Origin: Candidatus Thalassarchaeaceae archaeon
GTDB taxonomy: Archaea; Thermoplasmatota; Poseidoniia; Poseidoniales; Thalassarchaeaceae
Reading direction: 5' to 3'
Length of the DNA stretch: 33,408 nucleotides
NCBI GenBank assembly: GCA_030747675.1
Contig: JASLKH010000074.1
Span: forward strand, 1 to 33,408
Shown: one piece after another, positions 1-8,955 of the stretch
How the letters are laid out: every line of letters begins with the position of its first letter
How positions within the stretch are numbered: the stretch's first letter is position 1
Notes under the pieces: model-generated
The model's input: only the letters and a program-made list of their open reading frames with translations
The model's database searches: none
Told to the model about the DNA's origin: nothing
Translations under genes and position numbers: made by a program

Positions 1-76
1 CAAGCTTGGTCAACGGCGCTGGGTTTAGGTCCCAGTCCTCAGTGGTTCGCAGGTTCAAATCCTGCCCCCTGCACCA
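1..76 (+). tRNA. tRNA-Leu (anticodon TAG), 5' end cut off by the window
   Basis: Anticodon stem CTGGG(19-23)/CCCAG(31-35) around loop TTTAGGT with TAG at 26-28; long class II variable arm; T-arm GCAGG-TTCAAAT-CCTGC; acceptor 3' strand CCCCTGC, then A and encoded CCA at 74-76. Confidence 0.9.
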
Positions 77-87
77 TCCCTGAACCA

Positions 88-732
88 CTATTGATTCGAA
101 TTTTCCTCACTAGCAGCAATTCGTGATGAACGAGTTACCACAAAATATCCGGCAATTGAAATCAACAAAAATCCAAGAGGTACCCCGTAGATTACCAGTT
201 TCCCTACTGGTTCCGAAATGGTCCCATTGACCCCTGTAAATGTGCCTGAAACTTGATTCCATTTATCTGCATCAGATGGCATTTCATCGCCATTAACAGT
301 GTTAACAGTTAATCGCCAGTCAACACTCAATGTATCATCAATTGGAGCAGTCCATGAGACGTTCCAATTTCTCTGATTATTTCCCTGAAGAGTATGGGTT
401 AATTGCGAATTTTCAATTAGTTCTGTATCATTGGATACTGGTGCAAGGAAACCGTAGAGGATCCAAAGGTTAAATCCAGCACTATTGGTGGCATTTTCAA
501 TAGGTTCAGCACCACCGCTGACCGATATAGAAAAAGTATAGGTTAGATTTGACTCATAATAATCAGGAATTCCTTGAATTGTGATTTCGACATCAGAAGA
601 ACTCACTGCGGAATGACATATGCAACCATTTTCAACATTTGCGATCCCATCTGGTTTGGATTGTACTCCTGGTAAATTTGTAGATAGCAAGAATGCAATA
701 ATTGCGAATAAAACAAATCGTCGCAAATACAT
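88..732 (-). CDS. Secreted/membrane-anchored protein with N-terminal signal, CxCH motif (GCICHS), beta-rich ectodomain and C-terminal TM
   Basis: 214-aa ORF; hydrophobic N-terminus MYLRRFVLFAIIAFLLSTNLPGVQS, several N-x-S/T sites, C-terminal TM GKLVIYGVPLGFLLISIAGYFVV followed by RSSR. Loosely resembles choice-of-anchor/Reeler-like domains. Confidence 0.75.
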   Translation of the reverse strand: MYLRRFVLFAIIAFLLSTNLPGVQSKPDGIANVENGCICHSAVSSSDVEITIQGIPDYYESNLTYTFSISVSGGAEPIENATNSAGFNLWILYGFLAPVSNDTELIENSQLTHTLQGNNQRNWNVSWTAPIDDTLSVDWRLTVNTVNGDEMPSDADKWNQVSGTFTGVNGTISEPVGKLVIYGVPLGFLLISIAGYFVVTRSSRIAASEENSNQ

Positions 733-837
733 TATTTGACCGGACGTAGCATTATCTCATGAATCCTGTTATGTTTTGAGATGATAGGCGCGTGCTCCTT
801 GCCAAAGGGACAAAAGGCGAACCTTGCTTCGCGTAGT

Positions 838-2946
838 ATGAGCGACGTGAATGAATCCGCCGAAGGTGAGTTTCCTCCTGCGTCGCCAGACAGTTTGATT
901 CAGGAACTCGATGTAGATGGTTCTGGTTGGATTGAGTCAGATGAATTTGAAGAACAGAATCAAATTGATAAAGAATTACAGAAAATTTTTGATCGTAGAA
1001 ATGGTGCTGTGAGGCGTTTCCCCAGAGGTATTGAAGATTATGTTTTAATTTCTGGATTACTGTATGGCCTGCTGTTTTTCGGAACAATGTTTGCCATGAG
1101 TGCAGGAATGTTGGGCAATGGCGTTGAAATGGATGAAACACTTTCTGCAACGGTTCTTGATTTCGATGAATGTGACGATCCAGGCAACAATGTTTGGGTT
1201 AATGCGTGGATAGACGATTCTCATAACGTTCGTTTGGATGCATACAATGTACCAGATGAAGCTGGATTTACCAACATTCGATGGAAATTCTCTGATGGAT
1301 CTAATTGGATTACAGAAGAAAACTCCACTACGATAAAAATCGATTTTTCGGAATGGGATGATAGTGAATATGAGTTACTAGCCGAGTTCAATAATCATAC
1401 ATCACTTGAGAACTCTCAAAACTATTCAAATACATATACTACTTTGGCAAATAAAACTGTGAAATTAGAAGTTAGTTCATCCAGCCCAAGTATGGGATGG
1501 TTGCCATGGGTTTCTAATGCCCCGGTCAAAGATGCAGAGGTACTCAATGACGGACCTCGGGCTTGCTGGACTACATCAGAACTTGGGGGTTGGTCATGGA
1601 TTTTGATGGGGGCAGAATGGGGTGGTGGTCGTGAAACAGCAATGTTAGCGGGCGGCTCTGCAGGTGTCCCTCCATGGTGGATGGCCTTTATTTCACTATC
1701 AATGTCTATCTTTTTCTTGTTTGTTCAATACCCATTGATGTACCGGTTTTACCATAGAGAGGAAGATGATGAATTGTCCGACCCTCAACTAGCTCGTTTA
1801 ATTGAGCGGTCTGTGAAAAGTTGTGAGAAGAAATTGAGAATAGAGGTTGATTGGGATTCTTATCGTTATCAGCAACGAGATATTAGCATCGATGTCCTTG
1901 TTCCTTACAATACGACCATGGAGACATTCATTGACTCTAGAGACATACGTGGAGAAATTGTCACTAAAGTTCTAGATGAATTGAAGTCATATGGTGTGAT
2001 GAAGCCCCTTCATTTACAAGCTAATGCTGGCGATTCCAGACAAGGGATATTTGAATCTCTAAGAAAAGGACTTGACCCTTCTAAATTAGAGATTGAAAGT
2101 GGAGGTAACTACAATTCTTTAGTCGAGGACTATTCTAAATTCTTTGAGTCAGTAGGAACACTAGCAGGAGTAGAAGATCGTGCTATTGATGCAATCAAGG
2201 ATTGGTTCAAAGATTCAAACCTAATTGATAGGGGAAGTAAAGTTTACTCTGATGATTTACACCTTTACGTGCGTGTAATATACAAACCCAAGCAGAGATT
2301 AGCTTTCTTCCGATTCAAACAATCATATGTTGATGTTGAAGCTCAATTAGAGAATTTCATGTTACGTGAAATGAAGGGCCATATGGCCGAAAGAGAACTT
2401 GTTGTTAGTGCTAGAAATGAAGTTGGGACCCTTGCAGATAGATCAGCAGCAGGACGTGTTGAAGTATCCAAAGGCGGAGAGCATCAGGTATTGGTTGCTA
2501 AGCAAGAAGGATTAGTTGGCACAATTCTTCAAAATCAAGTTATGGGTGATGTATTATCAACGGTCGAATTTGTTGCCCATGAGAAAAGAGATTTCATCAA
2601 TAAATGGGGATTTTGGGGATTAATTGTTTTCGTTTGGATTCCATTTATGGCATCAGGAGTGCTTGTTGGTGCAATGCTAGGTTTGCTTAGCCGGATGAAG
2701 TTCATACGCGTTTTGATTGCCTGTGCGATAGGTGGTTTTGCAGCATCTATAACGTGGGCCTATACAGCGAGGGGAATCATCGAAGTTATGGAAAAATATC
2801 ATGCAGAGGCCTTGATACCTTGGATGATTGCAATTGTAGTAATTTTTGCTTTGGTCCATCTAAGAACAAGCAAAAGACGGCGAAGAGAAGCACTTTTCAA
2901 GGAAACTCAACAATTTTTCAGTGGTGTTTCTGAAACTGAATCCTAA
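838..2946 (+). CDS. Multi-TM membrane protein with N-terminal canonical EF-hand
   Basis: Long ORF (open from 781; ATG at 838 gives MSDVNESAEG...). EF-hand loop DVDGSGWIESDE; TM segments near LISGLLYGLLFFGTMFAM, PWWMAFISLSMSIFFLFV and the C-terminal hydrophobic cluster. Confidence 0.8.
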   Translation: MSDVNESAEGEFPPASPDSLIQELDVDGSGWIESDEFEEQNQIDKELQKIFDRRNGAVRRFPRGIEDYVLISGLLYGLLFFGTMFAMSAGMLGNGVEMDETLSATVLDFDECDDPGNNVWVNAWIDDSHNVRLDAYNVPDEAGFTNIRWKFSDGSNWITEENSTTIKIDFSEWDDSEYELLAEFNNHTSLENSQNYSNTYTTLANKTVKLEVSSSSPSMGWLPWVSNAPVKDAEVLNDGPRACWTTSELGGWSWILMGAEWGGGRETAMLAGGSAGVPPWWMAFISLSMSIFFLFVQYPLMYRFYHREEDDELSDPQLARLIERSVKSCEKKLRIEVDWDSYRYQQRDISIDVLVPYNTTMETFIDSRDIRGEIVTKVLDELKSYGVMKPLHLQANAGDSRQGIFESLRKGLDPSKLEIESGGNYNSLVEDYSKFFESVGTLAGVEDRAIDAIKDWFKDSNLIDRGSKVYSDDLHLYVRVIYKPKQRLAFFRFKQSYVDVEAQLENFMLREMKGHMAERELVVSARNEVGTLADRSAAGRVEVSKGGEHQVLVAKQEGLVGTILQNQVMGDVLSTVEFVAHEKRDFINKWGFWGLIVFVWIPFMASGVLVGAMLGLLSRMKFIRVLIACAIGGFAASITWAYTARGIIEVMEKYHAEALIPWMIAIVVIFALVHLRTSKRRRREALFKETQQFFSGVSETES

Positions 2947-2978
2947 ATATCAATCATCGTATCAGACTTGCGAAGGTA

Positions 2979-2986
2979 GTATAAGT
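2979..2986 (+). promoter_or_regulatory. Possible archaeal TATA box for the ABC exporter operon, implying a near-leaderless transcript
   Basis: GTATAAGT about 22-28 nt upstream of ATG 3007, in the 60-nt gap after the EF-hand gene. Confidence 0.35.
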
Positions 2987-3006
2987 CGCCTTTTACTACC
3001 GATTTT

Positions 3007-3828
3007 ATGGCACTAATTTCGTTGCAGAATGTGAGTCGTTTTTATCACTCCGCAGGTGAAGAAGTTCGTGCCTTGGATGGAGTGAATCTCGAAATAGAAG
3101 AAGGTGAAGTAGTAATGTTACTTGGCCCTTCAGGATCTGGTAAAACAACTCTACTAAACATCATTTCAGCACTTGATAGCCCCACTAGTGGAGATTACAA
3201 GTTTGGGGGAAATGATGTCCCATCTGCATCCCATTCTCGCAAATTATTGCAAGCTTGGAAACGCTCTAAAGAACTTGAGAAAATGGCCAAATTCCGTCGA
3301 GAGAACATTGGATATATATTTCAATTTTTCAATTTATTAGGAGATTTGACAGTTTTAGAAAACGTCCTCTTATCTCAAGAGATCCATGGTGGCCGAAACC
3401 GGGACAGAGCTCTTGAAGTATTGGAGATGGTTGGTCTTGAAGGCCTTGAGAATAGATTCCCTTCAGAGTTATCTGGAGGTCAACAACAGAGGGTTGCTAT
3501 TGCAAGAAGTATAGCAAAATCCCCCCGGATATTATTGGGTGATGAACCCACAGGTAATCTTGATTCGAAAACCACTGAACAAGTGATGAGAGTTCTTGTG
3601 GACGCATGCCGTAAGGAAAAAATTACAGCGATTATTGTAACTCATGATTCAAGTTTGACTAAATTCGCCACACGTGTTATTGAGTTGGATTCTGGGAAAT
3701 TGGTTAGTGATGAATCCAAAGCACAAACAATTCTCGATACCACTTTGGATACTGCCAAGATGGTAGGTGGTGCAATCAAAAATGTGGTTGTAAATGCTCT
3801 TGAAAAGAGTAGAGTCTCTGAAGAATAG
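3007..3828 (+). CDS. ABC transporter ATP-binding protein, LolD/MacB-type
   Basis: Walker A LGPSGSGKTTL, Q-loop IFQFFNLL, signature LSGGQQQRVAIARS, Walker B ILLGDEPTGNLDS, H-loop IIVTHD. Confidence 0.96.
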   Translation: MALISLQNVSRFYHSAGEEVRALDGVNLEIEEGEVVMLLGPSGSGKTTLLNIISALDSPTSGDYKFGGNDVPSASHSRKLLQAWKRSKELEKMAKFRRENIGYIFQFFNLLGDLTVLENVLLSQEIHGGRNRDRALEVLEMVGLEGLENRFPSELSGGQQQRVAIARSIAKSPRILLGDEPTGNLDSKTTEQVMRVLVDACRKEKITAIIVTHDSSLTKFATRVIELDSGKLVSDESKAQTILDTTLDTAKMVGGAIKNVVVNALEKSRVSEE

Positions 3829-3837
3829 GTGCTTGAA

Positions 3838-6273
3838 ATGTGGCTTTTAGTCAAGCGATTAATCCGTAATCAGATACGGAGTGGTATTCTTTCAGTTGCT
3901 TTCCTAGCCCTTGTTTTATTGTCAACATCTGTTTGTGTGATGATGTGGGAACACACGCGGAATTCAGAGTTGGTTTATGATGAGTTTTATGATGAAACAA
4001 ATCTTGCTGACATTGTAGTCGAAACATTGCCTGGTTGGAATTATAGTTCAACAAATTTAATTGATGCATGTCATATGTCAAGAGATAATTTTGTAGAAAC
4101 AGATTTGTCAGTCAATGCCTGTGAAACACGATATACCCATCGTGAGGAATTCATAACTCCGGGTGGTGACATTTCTATGATTGCATATGGCTTAGAACAG
4201 GATGCTTCCGTAAGTATTCCTTGGTTCGACACAGATTGGGGAGAATTGGCGGATGAGCCAGGGGAAGTGGTCATCGATCGTCATATGCAAAAGCAATTAG
4301 AAATTGACATAGGTGATGAAGTCATTCTGATTTTGAATGGAAAAGAAGTGGAAATGACGGTAACTGGTATTGCCAACCACCCTCATCATATATTCTATGC
4401 AGAAGATGGAGATATATTGATGATTGAAGGAACGTTGGCAATCGTATATCTTCCAATTGATCAACTTCTCAGTGAATTAAATCTCAGTGGAAATGAGCGA
4501 AATTCGATGTTAATCGATGTATCGGGGACTCCTGAATATGATCTTTTGGATACTACTTCTAATGAGGGCGAACTCTTAGACACATTGCGAGATGACCTGG
4601 AAAAATCGTTAGAAATTCAAGGGATTGAAAGAGTTACAATTACTGACCGCAGCTCAATTTGGAGTGTAGAAATAATGCGACAAGATTTGGAAGGAAATAA
4701 AGTATTCACTCCAATAATTTTAGTAATACTTGCAGGAATTTCAGCATTAGTTATTAGCATTAGTTTAGAACGCCTAGTCCGCCGTCAAAGTCGTGAAATT
4801 GCAGTATTGAGGGCCGAAGGAATTGATTCTAAATCATTGTTAATTTCTTATCTTTCAATTCCCGTTTTCTACGGTGTAATTGGTGGTATTTCAGGAATAT
4901 TCCTTGGCCAATATTTATCTGAATTGATGACTACTTGGTATTTCGATATTATTGCAGGGATGCCAGTTGTAACTACTCGACATTATGCTGACATTGCTTG
5001 GTATGTACTTACAATCGTATTGTTCATACTGGTTTTGTTTGGAATGTGGCCTGCCATACAAGCTGTCCGTCTGTCTCCTTTGGATGTGATGCGCAAACAA
5101 TCGGGGGCTCGTCCAAATTCCTTTGTCGCAATGATTACTGCTAAATTACCTCCAATAGCGGGATTAGGTTTTAGATCAACATTCCGAAATCCGCGTCGTC
5201 TATTAATGACAGTTTTCGCTCTTGGAATTGCCTTGATTTTAGTTAGTGGAATGACTATGATTACAGAGGGAATGAAACAATGGATAGATGAAACAAATCA
5301 AGCGGAAACTTGGGATTACAAGATATATTGCAATGTTTTAGATCATGATGATTTGGGTAATTGGGTTCAAGAAAATACTGATCGGTATGAGTCACAATGG
5401 GCTTTAGAAGTTCCAGCTAATGCTTCTGGTGATACACGAATTTTGACAATGAATGCAGTGCAAGGATTCAGTACCGATGGAATTTCAACAATGCATAAAT
5501 CAAGGCTTGTGGATGGAAGACTACCTTCTATTGGAGCAGAACCACCTGAGGCTGTGATTGATATCGGCGCTCATGAATATCTAGATGATTGGGATATTGG
5601 CGACAATGTAGTCATTAAAGTCGGTGTTACTGAATTGGAATTCCAAGTTGTAGGAATTGTCGATGAAGCATCTCGATCGATATGGGTTCACCATACAGAT
5701 GTCATGGGAGAATTAGGTTCGATAGGTGAATCACTTCACAATGTGCTTTACTTGCGTGAAAATAGTGAATTCAATGAAAATCCATTGGATTTGAATGGAG
5801 TGGAAAGTGTAATTTCAATGACTAACAAGGAAGAAATGGTTGAAGGTATGGAACAAAGTTGGGATTCACAAAAGAAATATTTTCTTGCATTCCAACTTGT
5901 TGGAGCAATTGTTGCATTTATTGTACTATTGAATACATTACTCATTAATTTAACAGAACATGATTCGGAATTTGCGACTTTAAGGATTCTTGGAGCATCT
6001 TCACCAAAACTGATGAAAGTCATGATGTTTGAACATCTTGCAATTGGAATTCTGGGTGGTATTCTTGGGTCTATTTGCTCCATTTTGGCTGCAGAGGCCA
6101 TGGGGGCCGGTTTCAGTAATTGGGCATTCACATTGAATGTCTCGATTCAGTGGGATATCGCTTTCTATACTGCATTAGGTGTTGTAATTGCAAGTCTTTC
6201 AGTAGTACCATTTGGAATATTTAGGGTTCGCGGTATGGACCTTGTTGAAAAGGCAAAAGCATACTCGGAGTGA
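3838..6273 (+). CDS. FtsX/MacB-like ABC transporter permease with two FtsX domains
   Basis: ORF follows the ATPase directly (GTG 3829 or ATG 3838). N-terminal TM, large extracytoplasmic segments, two FtsX-like cores (REIAVLRAEGIDSKSLLISYL... and SEFATLRILGASSPKLMKVMMFEHL...). Confidence 0.93.
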   Translation: MWLLVKRLIRNQIRSGILSVAFLALVLLSTSVCVMMWEHTRNSELVYDEFYDETNLADIVVETLPGWNYSSTNLIDACHMSRDNFVETDLSVNACETRYTHREEFITPGGDISMIAYGLEQDASVSIPWFDTDWGELADEPGEVVIDRHMQKQLEIDIGDEVILILNGKEVEMTVTGIANHPHHIFYAEDGDILMIEGTLAIVYLPIDQLLSELNLSGNERNSMLIDVSGTPEYDLLDTTSNEGELLDTLRDDLEKSLEIQGIERVTITDRSSIWSVEIMRQDLEGNKVFTPIILVILAGISALVISISLERLVRRQSREIAVLRAEGIDSKSLLISYLSIPVFYGVIGGISGIFLGQYLSELMTTWYFDIIAGMPVVTTRHYADIAWYVLTIVLFILVLFGMWPAIQAVRLSPLDVMRKQSGARPNSFVAMITAKLPPIAGLGFRSTFRNPRRLLMTVFALGIALILVSGMTMITEGMKQWIDETNQAETWDYKIYCNVLDHDDLGNWVQENTDRYESQWALEVPANASGDTRILTMNAVQGFSTDGISTMHKSRLVDGRLPSIGAEPPEAVIDIGAHEYLDDWDIGDNVVIKVGVTELEFQVVGIVDEASRSIWVHHTDVMGELGSIGESLHNVLYLRENSEFNENPLDLNGVESVISMTNKEEMVEGMEQSWDSQKKYFLAFQLVGAIVAFIVLLNTLLINLTEHDSEFATLRILGASSPKLMKVMMFEHLAIGILGGILGSICSILAAEAMGAGFSNWAFTLNVSIQWDIAFYTALGVVIASLSVVPFGIFRVRGMDLVEKAKAYSE

Positions 6274-6277
6274 TTTG

Positions 6278-7054
6278 ATGCGTCTTGTAACTTGGAATTT
6301 GAATGGTATTCGTGCAGCAATCCGTAAGGGTTTAGATGATTTTGTTGAAAGAATAAATCCAGATATTCTGTTGCTGCAAGAAGTCAGAGCCCTACCCGAG
6401 CAATTGCCAAAGGAGTGGACCCCGAAAATGGCGCACACACTAATGCATCCTGCTGAAAAGAAAGGCTATTCAGGAGTTGCAACTTGGGCGAATGAGTCAT
6501 TCACTGAAATGAGTCGCGGAATCGATACGGCACTTGATGCTGAAGATAAAGAAGGTCGTATGTTGCATACATATCACAATGGAATCCATTGTTTGAATTG
6601 CTATTTGCCAAGTGGGTCAAACAAAATTGAGAGGCAAATTTGGAAGGAGAGATGGATGGAAGACTTGCTTGAATGGGCACGTCCTTTCACAAAATTTGAC
6701 GAACCTGTTTTCCTTTGTGGCGACCTCAACATCGCTCACACAGAAGATGACATCTGGAACCCAGTTGGGAACAAAAAAATGAGTGGTTTTCTACCTCAAG
6801 AACGCGAATGGTTCGACCGTTTACTTACTTCCGGTTGGAATGATTTGTTACGTATCAGTGTCGGCCCAGGAAAGGGCCCTTACTCATGGTGGTCTAACAG
6901 AGGTCAAGCACGAGAGAAAGATCGAGGTTGGAGGATTGACTATGTTTTGGCAAATGCTGCAGCAGCCCCTTTTCTACAACGCGCATCAGTCATGCGTGAA
7001 GGTGGGTTAGTTGTCAGTGACCACGCACCTGTAATCGTTGATTTGGACCTTTGA
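6278..7054 (+). CDS. xthA: Exodeoxyribonuclease III (AP endonuclease, EEP family)
   Basis: MRLVTWNLNGIRAAIRKGLDDF, LLLQEVRA, FLCGDLNIAHTEDDIWNP, GWRIDYVLAN, SDHAPVIVDLDL: canonical ExoIII motifs. Confidence 0.96.
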   Translation: MRLVTWNLNGIRAAIRKGLDDFVERINPDILLLQEVRALPEQLPKEWTPKMAHTLMHPAEKKGYSGVATWANESFTEMSRGIDTALDAEDKEGRMLHTYHNGIHCLNCYLPSGSNKIERQIWKERWMEDLLEWARPFTKFDEPVFLCGDLNIAHTEDDIWNPVGNKKMSGFLPQEREWFDRLLTSGWNDLLRISVGPGKGPYSWWSNRGQAREKDRGWRIDYVLANAAAAPFLQRASVMREGGLVVSDHAPVIVDLDL

Positions 7055-7055
7055 A

Positions 7056-7072
7056 TCGACCCGTAGGGTCGA
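7056..7072 (+). repeat. Perfect 7-bp inverted repeat with GTA loop between xthA and aroA'
   Basis: TCGACCC-GTA-GGGTCGA, starting 2 nt after the xthA stop. Confidence 0.6.
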
Positions 7073-7106
7073 AGAGGATTGAAATGCAACACCACTTGGG
7101 CGAGGT

Positions 7107-7895
7107 ATGGAGGATGAGTTATCTGCGAGGATTTCACGCCTTTTCCCAAACGGAAGAGGTGTTTGGATTCCGATGGACCATGGGATATCCAGCTATCCTG
7201 AAAAGGGCCTTGATAAAATGGATACAGTCATCGATTCAATCATTGCAGGCGGAGCAGACGCAATAGTTTGTCAGAAAGGTGTTCTAACTAGCCAATATTC
7301 TCGTACAAATTGGGATGGATTTGTTTGCCATCTATCGGTTTCAACTGTCCATGGTGGTTCGAATTCCCAAAATAAAATTAAAGTTGGAACAGCGAAAGAA
7401 GCACTTTCACGTGGCGCAGTCGGTGTTTCTGGCCAAGTCAATCTTGGCGATAAAAATGAACCTGAAATGATTCTTGATATGGGGGAACTAACTAGTGAAG
7501 CACATGATGAAAAAATGCCTGTTTTGGGTATGATCTATCCTAGAGGGCCTAATCTTGTTAATATCCCTGGGGATTTGACTAATGGAATTGCTCACGCGGC
7601 CCGAGTTGCTTACGAATTGGGTTGTCATGCAGTGAAAGTACCTTGGACCGGTTCCGCCGAAATTTTTCGTGATGTTTGCTCTGCAGTTCCCATTCCAGTG
7701 CTAATTGCAGGGGGGACTAGTAGCGGTGATTTCGTTGAGACTTTACACGTAGTCGAGGCTGCAATATCTGCTGGTGCTAGTGGAGTGTGTATGGGGCGTC
7801 AAGTATTCGGTGCGGAGGACCCAGAAAGGTGTGTTAAAGCACTAAGAGCGATTATTCACCATGGCAAAAATGCGATAGAAGCCTGGGAGGTGTAA
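7107..7895 (+). CDS. aroA': 2-amino-3,7-dideoxy-D-threo-hept-6-ulosonate synthase (ADH synthase, class I FBP-aldolase family)
   Basis: GVWIPMDHGISSYPEKGL, ADAIVCQKGV, VKVPWTGSAEIFRDVC, VLIAGGTSSGD, GASGVCMGRQVF; first gene of an aro cluster next to DHQ synthase II. Confidence 0.93.
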   Translation: MEDELSARISRLFPNGRGVWIPMDHGISSYPEKGLDKMDTVIDSIIAGGADAIVCQKGVLTSQYSRTNWDGFVCHLSVSTVHGGSNSQNKIKVGTAKEALSRGAVGVSGQVNLGDKNEPEMILDMGELTSEAHDEKMPVLGMIYPRGPNLVNIPGDLTNGIAHAARVAYELGCHAVKVPWTGSAEIFRDVCSAVPIPVLIAGGTSSGDFVETLHVVEAAISAGASGVCMGRQVFGAEDPERCVKALRAIIHHGKNAIEAWEV

Positions 7896-8944
7896 TGATG
7901 GAATTGTGGTTAGATGCTGCTAGTTTTCCAAATTCAGAGATAATGCCGTGTCCAGCTGAACGAGTTTTACTTGCGAGGGGAGATTCTATCCCCTCTTGGG
8001 TGGATAACCCCCTATTCGCATGTGATGATGGTAGAATATTGGATATTCAGGATGCCCCTATTGGAGCCCATGTTGACATTGGAGATTCGGAAGGTCAAGA
8101 TGCAGCAAAATCTCTAGTTGGTATGGTCAAGTGGTTGGTTTTGACAACAGGTGATTGGCAGATGATTCCATTGGAAAACCTCGTTGCAACAGCTCAGGGC
8201 AGTGGTACAATGCTTGTTGCTAGGATTAACAGTAAAAATACTGCAAGAGGGGCTGGATTTGCCCTACAAACTGGAGTTGATGCATTGTTACTACCCCCTG
8301 ATAACGAAGAGATTTGGGCAGAAGCTCAAGATGTTGCAGCAGAGAGATTGGCGTTACGCAGTAATGCTGAGGAAAGTGCATTTGAAGACGAAAACTCGGA
8401 ATTGGTATCTGTGGAAGTGTTATCCATTGAAGATGGAGGAGTAGGAGATCGTATTTGTGTAGACTTAACTTCAAGTTTGAAATTAGGAGAAGGTTTGCTC
8501 ATAGGTTCATCTGCATCCGCATTAACTTTGGTTCACGGAGAAACTATGGCAAGTGAATTTGTGCCATCGCGCCCATTTCGAGTCAATGCAGGAGCAGTTC
8601 ATGCATACGTGCAAATGGGAAATGGTTCTACAAAATATCTTTGCGAACTTGTTGCAGGGGATGAAGTTACTGTATGTGATTGTAATGGCAACATATCTAC
8701 GGCAATCGTTGGTCGATTAAAGATAGAGTCTCGTCCGTTTTTAATTGTAAGATTTCGACATTCTGAATCAGGTATTATTGGGCAAACATTCCTTCAACAA
8801 GCAGAAACTGTACGACTGATTTCTTCAAATGGAGGTGCACGTTCCGTCACTGAGTTAACAAAGGGTGAAATGTTGCTTGCCATGGTGGGAACAAGCGCTA
8901 GACATATCGGGAAGAACGTCTTGTCGAAGGTTGAGGAGCGTTAG
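7895..8944 (+). CDS. aroB': 3-dehydroquinate synthase II (archaeal type)
   Basis: Overlaps the stop of aroA'; MELWLDAA start, GLLIGSSASALTLVHGETMASEFVPSRPFRVNAGAVHAYV, typical of the archaeal DHQS II family. Confidence 0.93.
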   Translation: MMELWLDAASFPNSEIMPCPAERVLLARGDSIPSWVDNPLFACDDGRILDIQDAPIGAHVDIGDSEGQDAAKSLVGMVKWLVLTTGDWQMIPLENLVATAQGSGTMLVARINSKNTARGAGFALQTGVDALLLPPDNEEIWAEAQDVAAERLALRSNAEESAFEDENSELVSVEVLSIEDGGVGDRICVDLTSSLKLGEGLLIGSSASALTLVHGETMASEFVPSRPFRVNAGAVHAYVQMGNGSTKYLCELVAGDEVTVCDCNGNISTAIVGRLKIESRPFLIVRFRHSESGIIGQTFLQQAETVRLISSNGGARSVTELTKGEMLLAMVGTSARHIGKNVLSKVEER

Positions 8945-8955
8945 GGGGATCGAAA

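Noticed and set aside
88-732. c-type cytochrome call
   Set aside because: Only CxCH (not CxxCH) is present and no second heme motif occurs.
752-1150. Minus-strand ORF of 132 aa overlapping the EF-hand membrane protein
   Set aside because: Antisense to a well-supported ORF; His/Gln/Leu-rich composition typical of a shadow frame.
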